From Nocardia stercoris (GTDB taxonomy: Bacteria > Actinomycetota > Actinomycetes > Mycobacteriales > Mycobacteriaceae): 64,000 nucleotides of DNA. Under the pieces are notes generated by a model. The model worked only from the letters and a program-made list of their open reading frames with translations. It was not told the origin of the DNA and did no database searches. The first letter of the stretch is position 1, and every line of letters starts with the position of its first letter. The stretch lies in the NCBI RefSeq assembly GCF_003696265.1, contig NZ_RFFH01000002.1, positions 1-64,000 of the forward strand, given 5' to 3'. This document shows, in pieces, positions 26,963 through 34,517 of this stretch. A program made the translations under genes and the position numbers.

Positions 26963-27577
26963 ATGGCAGGCGGAACGAAGCGACTTCCCCGCGCCGTCCG
27001 TGAGCAGCAGATGTTGGACGCCGCGGTCGAGGTGTTCTCCCGCAAGGGATACCACGACACCTCGATGGACGCGATCGCCGCCGAGGCCAAGATCTCCAAA
27101 CCGATGCTGTACCTGTACTACGGCTCGAAGGACGAACTGTTCCGGGCCAGCATCCAGCGGGAGAGCGCCCGGTTCCTGGAGGCCGTCGCGGTAGCCGGGA
27201 ACCCGGCACTGACCCCGCACGAACAGCTGCGGGCCGCGCTGGAGGCATTCCTGTCCTACGTCGACGAGCACCGGCTGTCGTGGCAGGTGCTGTACCGGCA
27301 GGCGCTCGGGCAGCAGGCGTTCTCCGGTGAGATCGCCGGCAGCCGCGACCGGGTCATCGAACTGACCGCGGCGCTGCTGGAGTCGAGCGCGAAATACGCC
27401 GACCCCGGCACCGACTACAACCTGGTCTCGGTCGCGGTGATCGGCGCCGGCGAGGCGATCGCCGACCACATCGCGTCCGGTTCCGTCGACGTGGCGCAGG
27501 CCGTCGACCTGCTGGACAATCTCGCCTGGCGCGGCCTGTCCGGCAAGAAGAAACCGGACCCCGAAACCGCCTCCTGA
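26963..27577 (+). CDS. TetR-family regulator of the fadE5/fabG4/fadA2 loci
   Basis: A 204-residue TetR repressor. The DNA-binding domain (about 8-55) reads AVEVFSRKGYHDTSMDAIAA then EAKISKPMLYLYYGSKDELF; the rest is the helical ligand-binding and dimer domain. The ATG at 26963 has GAGGAG 5 bp upstream; an in-frame GTG at 26957 would overlap that site. It corresponds by position to M. tuberculosis Rv0238, next to lpqI. A compound palindrome sits in its own promoter, and the same core motif occurs twice before fadE5 and between fabG4 and fadA2, so I infer autoregulation plus control of those three lipid loci. The ligand is probably an acyl-CoA, by analogy with FadR-like TetR proteins; that is inference. 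Confidence 0.9.
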   Translation: MAGGTKRLPRAVREQQMLDAAVEVFSRKGYHDTSMDAIAAEAKISKPMLYLYYGSKDELFRASIQRESARFLEAVAVAGNPALTPHEQLRAALEAFLSYVDEHRLSWQVLYRQALGQQAFSGEIAGSRDRVIELTAALLESSAKYADPGTDYNLVSVAVIGAGEAIADHIASGSVDVAQAVDLLDNLAWRGLSGKKKPDPETAS

Positions 27578-27672
27578 CCCTTCCCCTTTCCCGGTTGCGC
27601 GGACCGGCCCGGCCCTGGCAGGGTGCCGGAGACTGTCTGTGTGCGAACCGGGTTCGGTTCGGGAGGGAACCC

Positions 27673-29376
27673 ATGTTCGGACTTTTGCGGCCGTGTTCGC
27701 ACGGCGCGGCCCGCTACGGAATCGACGGACAGGAGTGGTTCGCGCAGCTGTGCGGACTCTGCCTGGGATTGCGGGACGGCCACGGTCAGCTGGCCCGGGC
27801 CGCGACCAACACCGACGCCGTCGTGCTGACCATGCTGACCGAGGCCCAGCAGCCCCGCAGCGCCCGCCGGACCGCGGCCGGCCCCTGCCCGTTGCGCGGC
27901 ATGCGACGGGCCGAGGTGGCGGCCGCCGGCTCCCCCGGTGTGCGGCTGGCCGCTACCGCATCCCTACTGTTGGGCGCGGCCAAGGTCGCGGACCGCGTCG
28001 AGGACGGTGAGGCCGGCTTCGGCCGCGCGCGGCCGCTGAATGCGATGTCGAAGCGCTGGTTCACGCACGCCCGCAACGGGGCCGCGGAGATCGGACTGGA
28101 CATCGAACCGCTGATCGCGGCGATCTCGGCGCAGGCGCGGGTCGAGGAATCGGTCTCGGCCGGAGCGGGTTCCGAAGTTGTCCACAATCGTCCCCAGGGT
28201 CGCGGACCGCACCGCGCGATCGCGCGTGCGGGATCCGCCGCGCCCCCGACGGCGAATCACCGCACGGCGACTCCGGCTCCGGACCGCGCGACTTCACCCG
28301 CGAATCACGCAGCCGGACTTCAGGTCTCGCATGTCGAGGGCGAACGGATCGCCGAGTCGCTGGCGGCACTGACCCGGGCGAGCCAGGTCTGTGCGGCCGA
28401 ATTGTTCGCGCACAGTGCGGTTCTCGCCGGGCGGCCGGAGAACGTGGCCCCGTTGCGGGAGGCCGGATGGCATTTCGGGCGGATCGCACACCTCGCCGAC
28501 GCACTCGAGGACCTGGCGGAGGATCGGCGCCGCGGGCGGTTCAATCCGTTGACCGCGACCGGGACCAGCCCGGAACAGGCGTACTCGCTGCTGCGCGAAT
28601 CACAGTCCGCGGTCGGGCACGGGCTGCGGCGGGCCGGGCTGGCGGACCGGGCCGAAGTGCGCTGGCTGCTGCTGGATCCGCTGCGCAGCGCGATCCGGCG
28701 GATCGGCCGGATCGCCGGAACCGCCTGCGACACAGCGCGGCACGCGTGCGGGTGCGGGTCGAGCGGGCGGACGCTGCCGACGGGGACCGATGCAGGTCGG
28801 ACCGCGGCCCTGCTGGGGTACCCGGTCGCGCTGGGCGCGCTGGACGAGCAGTTCCGTGCGCCGGGCGCGCAGTCGCGCGGACTCGACGGACAGTACCCGG
28901 GCGGGCCGGGACCCTATGGCCCGCAACCTGATCCCGGGTTCGGGCCGAATCAGCAGCAGCCTTATCACATTCCGCCGCCGTTCGGCGGTGACCCGAATGC
29001 GCAGCAGCCGTGGCCGAGTCAGCAGCAGCCGTACGAGATTCCGCCGCCGTTCACGGACGGTGGTGGCTTCGACGGGCCGCCCGCGCCGCCCGACTGCGGC
29101 GGGGCGACAGGGATCGTCTGCACCCAGTACTGCACGGGTTACGCGTGCTGTCACAGTCACGACGACCCGTGCCACGGCGGACGCAAGCGGGCGATCATCG
29201 CGCGGTGCTGGGATCGCTTGGATTGCTGTGACTGTTGCGATTGCTGCCAGGGCTGCGGAGATTCCGGCGGTGGCGACGGGGGTGGCGGTTGCGGCTGCGG
29301 CGACTGTTGCGACGGTGACTGTTGCGACTGTGACTGCGACTGCTGCTGCGACGGGTGCGACTGCAACTGCAACTGA
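27673..29376 (+). CDS. DUF5685-family protein with long linker and 28-Cys tail
   Basis: A 567-residue paralogue of the protein at 3853-5025. It has the same N-terminus MFGLLRPCSH, CxxC signature AQLCGLCLGLRDGHGQLARA and AAGPCPLRGMRRAEVA. A low-complexity linker (about 175-210, Pro/Ala/Arg/His) splits the family domain before the conserved FGRIAHLADALEDLAEDRRR and RFNPLTATG. Residues about 405-475 are a Gln/Pro/Tyr/Gly arm (with PYHIPPPFGGDPNAQQPW and PYEIPPPF as two copies), and the last 90 residues hold about 28 cysteines in CC, CDCC and CDCD units rich in Asp and Gly. The ATG at 27673 follows GGGAGGGAAC. No signal peptide or membrane segment. It follows the TetR gene on the same strand with a 95-bp gap and may be cotranscribed with it. 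Function unknown. Confidence 0.88.
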   Translation: MFGLLRPCSHGAARYGIDGQEWFAQLCGLCLGLRDGHGQLARAATNTDAVVLTMLTEAQQPRSARRTAAGPCPLRGMRRAEVAAAGSPGVRLAATASLLLGAAKVADRVEDGEAGFGRARPLNAMSKRWFTHARNGAAEIGLDIEPLIAAISAQARVEESVSAGAGSEVVHNRPQGRGPHRAIARAGSAAPPTANHRTATPAPDRATSPANHAAGLQVSHVEGERIAESLAALTRASQVCAAELFAHSAVLAGRPENVAPLREAGWHFGRIAHLADALEDLAEDRRRGRFNPLTATGTSPEQAYSLLRESQSAVGHGLRRAGLADRAEVRWLLLDPLRSAIRRIGRIAGTACDTARHACGCGSSGRTLPTGTDAGRTAALLGYPVALGALDEQFRAPGAQSRGLDGQYPGGPGPYGPQPDPGFGPNQQQPYHIPPPFGGDPNAQQPWPSQQQPYEIPPPFTDGGGFDGPPAPPDCGGATGIVCTQYCTGYACCHSHDDPCHGGRKRAIIARCWDRLDCCDCCDCCQGCGDSGGGDGGGGCGCGDCCDGDCCDCDCDCCCDGCDCNCN

Positions 29377-29389
29377 CCCATCCGGAAAT

Positions 29390-29478
29390 ACGCTGAGCCG
29401 CACCAGCTTCGGTCCCCCTCCCGCGTCGGAACCCCCTGCGGTCCGATCCGGGATGTCGAAGTTGGTGCGGCTCAGCGT
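29390..29478. terminator. large inverted repeat between convergent genes
   Basis: Perfect 16-bp arms ACGCTGAGCCGCACCA (29390-29405) and TGGTGCGGCTCAGCGT (29463-29478); with one mismatch the pairing extends through CTTCG/CGAAG to about 22 bp, leaving a loop of about 45 bases. It lies 14 bp after the DUF5685 stop and 25 bp before the htdX stop, fitting a bidirectional terminator, though the loop is unusually long. Confidence 0.6.
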
Positions 29479-29503
29479 CTTACAGCCGAACTACGGCCGA
29501 AGC

Positions 29504-30367
29504 CTAACGTAGCGTGGCGGTCAGGTGCGGGAAGCCTTTCTTGGCATCCAGGACCGAAACGTCCCATCCGCCCGGAACGGCATCCGCGTAGACATTGACC
29601 GAGGCCGGCAGCAGGATCGGCTTGCCGAAGCGCACCGAATAGGTTGCCGCCGCCGGGATCCGGCCCTCGAGCACCTGCAGCACCGCCGCCGAGGACCACA
29701 TGCCGTGCGCGATGGCGCGCGGGAAACCGAACGCCTTGGCGGCGATCGACGACATGTGGATCGGGTTGCGATCGCCGGAAGCCGCCGCGTAGCGGTGGAT
29801 CCGGGCCTGGTCGACCTTCACCTTGCGCAGCGGCGCCGGGGGCTCCTCCGCGGGCTTGGGTTCGGGCTTCGGGCCACCCGACAGCGAGGTGCGCTGCTGG
29901 TGCAGGAAGGTGGAGGTCTGGCGCCACACCAGTTCCCGGCCGACCCGGACCTCGCTGATCGCATCGACCAGCAGGCCCTTCGGGTGCTCACGCAGGTTCT
30001 CGATCCGCGCGGTCAGGTCGAGCGGTTCGGCGACCGAGATCTCCCGGAACCGTTCGATCACGTTCTCGACGTGCACCGAACCCATGGCGGTGAACGGGAA
30101 GTCCCGCGCCACCATGAGTTCCATCACCAGCGGGAAGGTGAGCGTGAACGGGTAGGTCAGCGGCAGCTGGTCGCCGAAGCGCAGCCCGGTGGCGTCGCAG
30201 TAGGCGGCCAGGTTGCCGACGTCGACCTTCAGGCCGTTCAGCTCCGCCGCCCGGTCGGGCAGGTCGGAGCCGCGATCGGCCAGACCGGGCAGCGGGAGCG
30301 CACCGAGCGCGGCCCGCAGGTAGGTACGGCCGAGGTTCGGCTCGGTCAGGGTCACGGTACGACTCAT
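29504..30367 (-). CDS. htdX: MaoC-like (R)-specific 3-hydroxyacyl dehydratase HtdX
   Basis: A 287-residue double hot-dog dehydratase or hydratase acting on 3-hydroxyacyl thioesters. The N-terminal hot dog has LPLTYPFTLTFPLVMELMVA; the C-terminal hot dog carries hydratase motif 2 as AAASGDRNPIHMSSIAAKAF followed by GFPRAIAHGMWSSAAVLQVL, with Asp and His as the catalytic pair. A Pro/Lys linker (GGPKPEPKPAEEPPAP) joins the halves. The ATG at 30367 shares one base with the stop of fabG4 (TGATG), so translation is coupled; a GTG one codon upstream is possible. M. tuberculosis Rv0241c has the same place next to fabG4. Together with FabG4 it supplies reduction and dehydration steps of fatty-acid elongation or their reversal. 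Confidence 0.93.
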   Translation of the reverse strand: MSRTVTLTEPNLGRTYLRAALGALPLPGLADRGSDLPDRAAELNGLKVDVGNLAAYCDATGLRFGDQLPLTYPFTLTFPLVMELMVARDFPFTAMGSVHVENVIERFREISVAEPLDLTARIENLREHPKGLLVDAISEVRVGRELVWRQTSTFLHQQRTSLSGGPKPEPKPAEEPPAPLRKVKVDQARIHRYAAASGDRNPIHMSSIAAKAFGFPRAIAHGMWSSAAVLQVLEGRIPAAATYSVRFGKPILLPASVNVYADAVPGGWDVSVLDAKKGFPHLTATLR

Positions 30368-31725
30368 CACGCGCCGATCAGGGCCTGGCCACAGACACGG
30401 ATCGTGTTGCCGCTGACCGCGTTCGAGGCCGGGCTCGCGAAGTACGCGATGGTCTCGGCGACGTCGACGGTCTGGCCGCCCTGCAGCAGCGAGGACAGCA
30501 GCCGGCCGGCCTCGCGGGTACCGAGCGGGATGGCGGCGGTCATCGCGGTCTCGATGAAACCGGGGGCGACGGCGTTGATGGTGACGCCGTGCTCGGCCAG
30601 CTTCGGGGCCTCGGCGTTCACCATGCCGATGACACCGGCCTTGGAGGCGCCGTAGTTGGTCTGGCCGCGGTTACCGGCGATACCGGCGATCGAGGAGACG
30701 TCGATCACGCGACCACCGTCCTTCAGCACACCCAGCTCCACCAGTTTGGTGGTGATGCGGTGCGGGGCAGCGAGATTCACGTTCAGCACCGAGTTCCAGC
30801 GGCCGGCGTCCATGTTGGCGAGCAGCTTGTCGCGGGTGATGCCGGCGTTGTGGACGACGATGTCGAGGCCACCGAAGCGCTCCTGCGCGAACTCGGCGAT
30901 CTTCTCCGCGGCGTCGGGCGCGGTGACGTCGACCGCGAGGGCCACGCCGCCGACCTTGTTGGCGGTCTCGGACAGCGCCTCCCCGGCGGCCGGGATGTCG
31001 GCGACGATGACCTTGGCGCCGTCGCGGGCGAAGACCTCGGCGATGGTGGCGCCGATACCGCGGGCGGCACCGGTGACGACGGCGACCTTGCCGGCCAGCG
31101 GCTGGTTCCAGTCGATGCCGGCGGCGGCGTTGTCGGCGGCGCCGACCCGGAAGACCTGGCCGTCGACGAACGCGGACTTGGCCGACAACAGGAAGCGCAG
31201 GGTGGATTCGAGACCGGTGGCCGCGGACAGTGCGTCCGGGTGCAGGTAGACCAGGTTGCAGGTGGCGCCGCGCAGCAGCTCCTTGCCGACGCTGCGGGTG
31301 AAGCCCTCGAGTGCGCGCTGGGCGATCTGCTCGTCGACGCCCGCGGTGAGCTCCGGGGTGGTGCCGATGACCAGCACGCGGCCGGAGGCGGCGATCGAGC
31401 GCATGGCCGGCTGGAAGAACTCGAACAGCTGGGCCAGGTCGTCGATCGAGGACAGGGCGGTGGCGTCGAACACCAGGGCGCCGTACTTCACGCCTGGCGT
31501 GATGTCGTCCTCGAAGGTGTAGTCGCCGAGCAGGCCGCGGATCGCGCCCGACACCCGGCCCTTGCCGCCGAGTAGCACCGGCCCGGGCAGGGCGGGCTCG
31601 CCCGCACGGTAGCGGCGCAGCGTCTCCGGCTGCGGCAACCCCAGCTTGCCGGCCAGGAACGCGCCCGGCGCCGAGTTGATGAACGATCCGTAGAGGTTGG
31701 GTGCACCCTTACTCTTGGCCGCCAC
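30367..31725 (-). CDS. fabG4: high-molecular-weight 3-oxoacyl reductase FabG4
   Basis: A 452-residue two-domain short-chain dehydrogenase. The N-terminal about 200 residues form a degenerate flavodoxin-like Rossmann domain ([20 protein letters not shown] at the start), and the C-terminal domain is a complete [23 protein letters not shown] (cofactor), [15 protein letters not shown] (NAG), [20 protein letters not shown] with Ser and the YxxxK pair, and [15 protein letters not shown] at the end. This is the HMwFabG4 type of M. tuberculosis Rv0242c, which reduces 3-oxoacyl-CoA with NADH. I used GTG 31725, preceded by GGGAG at 5 bp. Divergent from fadA2 across a palindromic operator; first gene of the fabG4-htdX pair. 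Confidence 0.95.
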   Translation of the reverse strand: MAAKSKGAPNLYGSFINSAPGAFLAGKLGLPQPETLRRYRAGEPALPGPVLLGGKGRVSGAIRGLLGDYTFEDDITPGVKYGALVFDATALSSIDDLAQLFEFFQPAMRSIAASGRVLVIGTTPELTAGVDEQIAQRALEGFTRSVGKELLRGATCNLVYLHPDALSAATGLESTLRFLLSAKSAFVDGQVFRVGAADNAAAGIDWNQPLAGKVAVVTGAARGIGATIAEVFARDGAKVIVADIPAAGEALSETANKVGGVALAVDVTAPDAAEKIAEFAQERFGGLDIVVHNAGITRDKLLANMDAGRWNSVLNVNLAAPHRITTKLVELGVLKDGGRVIDVSSIAGIAGNRGQTNYGASKAGVIGMVNAEAPKLAEHGVTINAVAPGFIETAMTAAIPLGTREAGRLLSSLLQGGQTVDVAETIAYFASPASNAVSGNTIRVCGQALIGA

Positions 31726-31797
31726 AGCTACTCCCTTTTCTCGCGTCAGTCGTGTGATGCCACATGGGCATGTCACCGGGTCCCGGTATCGACAACC

Positions 31798-31817
31798 AAC
31801 TTACTCCGGAGTAAGTT
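31798..31817. promoter_or_regulatory. 20-bp perfect palindrome between fabG4 and fadA2
   Basis: AACTTACTCCGGAGTAAGTT is a perfect palindrome in the 171-bp space between the divergent fabG4 and fadA2 genes. Its core TTAC-TCCG-GAGTAA matches the sites at fadE5 and at the TetR gene, and is the most symmetrical copy. One bound dimer could shut both promoters. Confidence 0.85.
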
Positions 31818-31896
31818 TAATGTAAACCGGCGACCGACACGGACCCGGCACTTCCGAGCCGACCGCGGGCGGAGTTTCCGCCAACGGACCCGAGAC

Positions 31897-33213
31897 ATGG
31901 AGACAGCAACTGTGACTATCGATGCACGTGTGACCAAGCAGACGCGCCCGGTCGCGATCCTGGGCGGCAACCGCATCCCCTTCGCCCGGTCCAACGGCCG
32001 CTACGCCCAGGCCTCCAACCAGGACATGTTCACCGCCACGCTGAACGGGCTGGTCAGCCGGTTCGGCCTGCAGGGCGAGCGGCTCGGCATGGTCGTCGGC
32101 GGCGCCGTGCTCAAGCGGGTCGGCGAGCACGGCATGATCCGCGAATCGGTGCTGGGCAGCGAGCTGTCGCACTACACACCCGCACACGACCTGCAGCTGG
32201 CCTGCGGCACCGGCCTGCAGGCCATCCAGACCGTGGCCGACGGTATCGCGCTGGGCCGCTTCGACTCCGGCATCGGCGGCGGCACCGACACCACCTCCGA
32301 CGCGCCGATCGGGGTCAGCGAGCCGCTGCGCCGGTGGCTGCTCAAGGCCAACCAGGCCAAGTCCAACAAGGACTACGTCAAGCTGATCGGCCAGCTGCGC
32401 CCGTCCATGCTGGGCATCTACGCGCCGGCCAACGCCGAGCCGCGCACCGGCCTGTCCATGGGCGAGTCGGCCGCCATCACCGCCAAGGAATTCGGCATCG
32501 CCCGCGACGCGCAGGACGAGCTCGCCTACCAGTCGCACCGGAACATGGCCGCCGCCTACGACCGCGGCTTCTTCGACGACCTGATCACCCCCTTCCTGGG
32601 CCTGACCCGCGACGACAACCTGCGTCCCGGCTCGACCGTCGAGAAGCTCGCCACCCTGAAGCCGGTGTTCGGCGTGAAGGCCGGCGACGCCACCATGACC
32701 GCCGGTAACTCCACCCCGCTCACCGACGGCGCGTCCGCGGTGCTGCTGTCCACCGACGAGTGGGCCGCCGACCACAACCTCACCCCGCTGGCCTACCTGA
32801 TCGACAGCGAGGTCGCCGCGGTCGACTACATCCACGGCCCCGACGGCCTGCTCATGGCGCCCACCTACGCCGTGCCGCGCATGCTGGCCCGCAACGGCCT
32901 CACCCTGCAGGACTTCGACATGTACGAGATCCACGAGGCGTTCGCCTCCGTGGTGCTGTGCACCCTGCAGGCGTGGGAGTCCGACCAGTACTGCAAGGAG
33001 CGGCTGGGCCTCGACGGCGCCCTGGGCCCGATCGACCGCAGCAAGCTGAACATCAACGGCTCCTCGCTGGCCGCCGGGCACCCGTTCGCCGCCACCGGTG
33101 GCCGGATCATCGCCCAGGTCGCCAAGCAGCTGGCCGAGAACGGCGGCGGCCGGGCCCTGGTGTCCATCTGCGCCGCGGGCGGCCAGGGCGTCGTGGCGAT
33201 CGTCGAGCGGTAA
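31897..33213 (+). CDS. fadA2: acetyl-CoA acetyltransferase (thiolase) FadA2
   Basis: Thiolase that cleaves 3-oxoacyl-CoA, or condenses two acyl-CoA units, as the last step of beta-oxidation. The 438-residue protein has the active-site cysteine Cys103 in LQLACGTGLQAIQ, the NEAF-like box as YEIHEAFASVV, the His motif NINGSSLAAGHPFAATGGR and the second cysteine in ICAAGGQGVVAIVE. It corresponds to M. tuberculosis Rv0243. The start could be ATG 31897 or GTG 31912; the latter has GGAG 9 bp upstream (inside the longer version), so it may be the true start. Strong codon bias suggests high expression. The shared operator with fabG4 lies about 80 bp upstream, and a long hairpin follows the stop. Confidence 0.94.
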   Translation: METATVTIDARVTKQTRPVAILGGNRIPFARSNGRYAQASNQDMFTATLNGLVSRFGLQGERLGMVVGGAVLKRVGEHGMIRESVLGSELSHYTPAHDLQLACGTGLQAIQTVADGIALGRFDSGIGGGTDTTSDAPIGVSEPLRRWLLKANQAKSNKDYVKLIGQLRPSMLGIYAPANAEPRTGLSMGESAAITAKEFGIARDAQDELAYQSHRNMAAAYDRGFFDDLITPFLGLTRDDNLRPGSTVEKLATLKPVFGVKAGDATMTAGNSTPLTDGASAVLLSTDEWAADHNLTPLAYLIDSEVAAVDYIHGPDGLLMAPTYAVPRMLARNGLTLQDFDMYEIHEAFASVVLCTLQAWESDQYCKERLGLDGALGPIDRSKLNINGSSLAAGHPFAATGGRIIAQVAKQLAENGGGRALVSICAAGGQGVVAIVER

Positions 33214-33221
33214 GAACCGGC

Positions 33222-33262
33222 CGAGGCGGTGCCGTAGTGCGAAACACTATGGCACCGCCTCG
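33222..33262. terminator. bidirectional terminator after fadA2
   Basis: Arms CGAGGCGGTGCC (33222-33233) and GGCACCGCCTCG (33251-33262), extended inward by GTAGTG/CACTAT with one G-T pair, for an 18-bp stem and a 5-base loop. It fits tightly between fadA2 and the convergent gene and is followed by TTTC. Confidence 0.8.
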
Positions 33263-33264
33263 TT

Positions 33265-33729
33265 TCATCTGCGGGGCGCTATGTCGCGCGCCTTCACCGC
33301 GATGTCCAGGATCTCCGAGAGCAGGGGGAGGGATTCGTCGCGGCCGGGGGGATGGGCCCACCAGCGGCCCTCGTGGGTGTGGCGGCCGAATCCGGTGGGC
33401 AGGATGACATTGCTGCGGTAGGCACCGATGTCGACGCCGTTGCGTTCCAGTTCGCTGAGGCGGTCGCGGTCGGGGCTTCCGTCGTAGACGGCGAGGAAGG
33501 TGCGGCGCGGCGGGCGGTCGCGGACCAGCACCGGGCCGGGGATGCCGCGGGCGGTGAGTTCGTCGAGTATCAAGGCCCCCAACGGTTCCGGGGTATTGAC
33601 GGCGCCGATCGAATCCACCAGTGGTAGTACCACGAAACCCGGTGAGGTGACCCGGACGTGCGGCAGGCCGAACAGCGAACGATAGGCACCAGCCCAATCT
33701 TGGGGCGTTGCAAGACTTTCCAACCGCAT
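33265..33729 (-). CDS. conserved hypothetical protein
   Basis: Not recognised. A 154-residue soluble protein starting at ATG 33729 with GAGG 7 bp upstream; the open frame upstream to 33879 is AT-richer and unlikely to be coding. The sequence MRLESLATPQDWAGAYRSLF, then HVRVTSPGFVVLPLVDSIGA and LDELTARGIPGPVLVRDRPP, alternates strands and helices, and ends with GRWWAHPPGRDESLPLLSEI. The aromatic WW plus HPPG loop recalls small actinobacterial proteins related to the N-terminal part of bifunctional primase-polymerases, but catalytic acids are not evident and I do not assign that. Divergent from the universal stress gene. Confidence 0.7.
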   Translation of the reverse strand: MRLESLATPQDWAGAYRSLFGLPHVRVTSPGFVVLPLVDSIGAVNTPEPLGALILDELTARGIPGPVLVRDRPPRRTFLAVYDGSPDRDRLSELERNGVDIGAYRSNVILPTGFGRHTHEGRWWAHPPGRDESLPLLSEILDIAVKARDIAPRR

Positions 33730-34019
33730 GAATACACCTCGCTCGAACATCGGGACCGTCCGGCAGTGCTGACGAATGCCGGTTCTCCGGTCGATCCAGT
33801 GAAGCCGGGCAGAAGTATCGTAAGCACTGGATCCGGTGAATCGCGCGCGAATTGTCATGAACGACTGGGTCGGTCGCACACACTTCGCAGTCCGATCGAA
33901 ATATGTTGCGACACAGCAAATTCGATGAAGAAATATCGATCCCGGACGAACCGTACAGAGACCGTCCGGTCGGCACGGTAAATCTCACCACCGATAACCC
34001 GCGCGAGTATTCTCCGAAT

Positions 34020-34499
34020 ATGCCTTGCGACACGATGCTCATCGCCTATGACGGATCGGAAAACGCGAAGCGCGCCATTACCTACGCCGGCCGAATTCTC
34101 ACCCCCCGACGCGCCGTCGTGCTGACCGTGTGGGAGCCGATGGCCCGGCAGGCCGCCCGGCTGTCCGGCATCTCCGGCCTCACCCAGACCGAATGGCTGC
34201 CCGAGGAGGAGTACGTCGACATCGCCCACTCCGACGCCGAGTACACCAACGAGGAAGGAGTGCGGCTGGCCCGGCTCGCCGGACTGAATGCTCAGGCCCG
34301 GATCGAAGAATGCGATTCCACCATCTGGAACACCATCGTCGACGTCGCCGACGACCTCGACGCCGACATCATCGTGGCCGGCACCCGCGGCGCCACCGGA
34401 CTGCGCGCACTCGTGCACGCCAGCGTCGCGGAAGCCGTGCTCAAGCACTGCCATCGCCCGGTCCTGCTGGTCCCTCCCTGCAAAGAGCCCGACGCGTAG
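34020..34499 (+). CDS. universal stress protein (UspA family)
   Basis: A 159-residue single UspA domain. It starts MPCDTMLIAYDGSENAKRAI, with the Asp of the first strand, and ends with the nucleotide-loop region VAGTRGATGLRALVHASVAE then CHRPVLLVPP. The loop fits the ATP-binding G2xG9xG(S/T) pattern except that the last Gly is replaced by Ala (HAS), so ATP binding is possible but not certain. I placed the start at ATG 34020; upstream in-frame codons to 33903 have non-coding composition and the ribosome-binding site is weak in both cases. Followed after 18 bp by the isochorismate synthase gene on the same strand, so the two may be cotranscribed. The 290 bp upstream are AT-rich for this genome. 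Confidence 0.88.
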   Translation: MPCDTMLIAYDGSENAKRAITYAGRILTPRRAVVLTVWEPMARQAARLSGISGLTQTEWLPEEEYVDIAHSDAEYTNEEGVRLARLAGLNAQARIEECDSTIWNTIVDVADDLDADIIVAGTRGATGLRALVHASVAEAVLKHCHRPVLLVPPCKEPDA

Positions 34500-34517
34500 C
34501 GGACTACAGTCGGCGAA

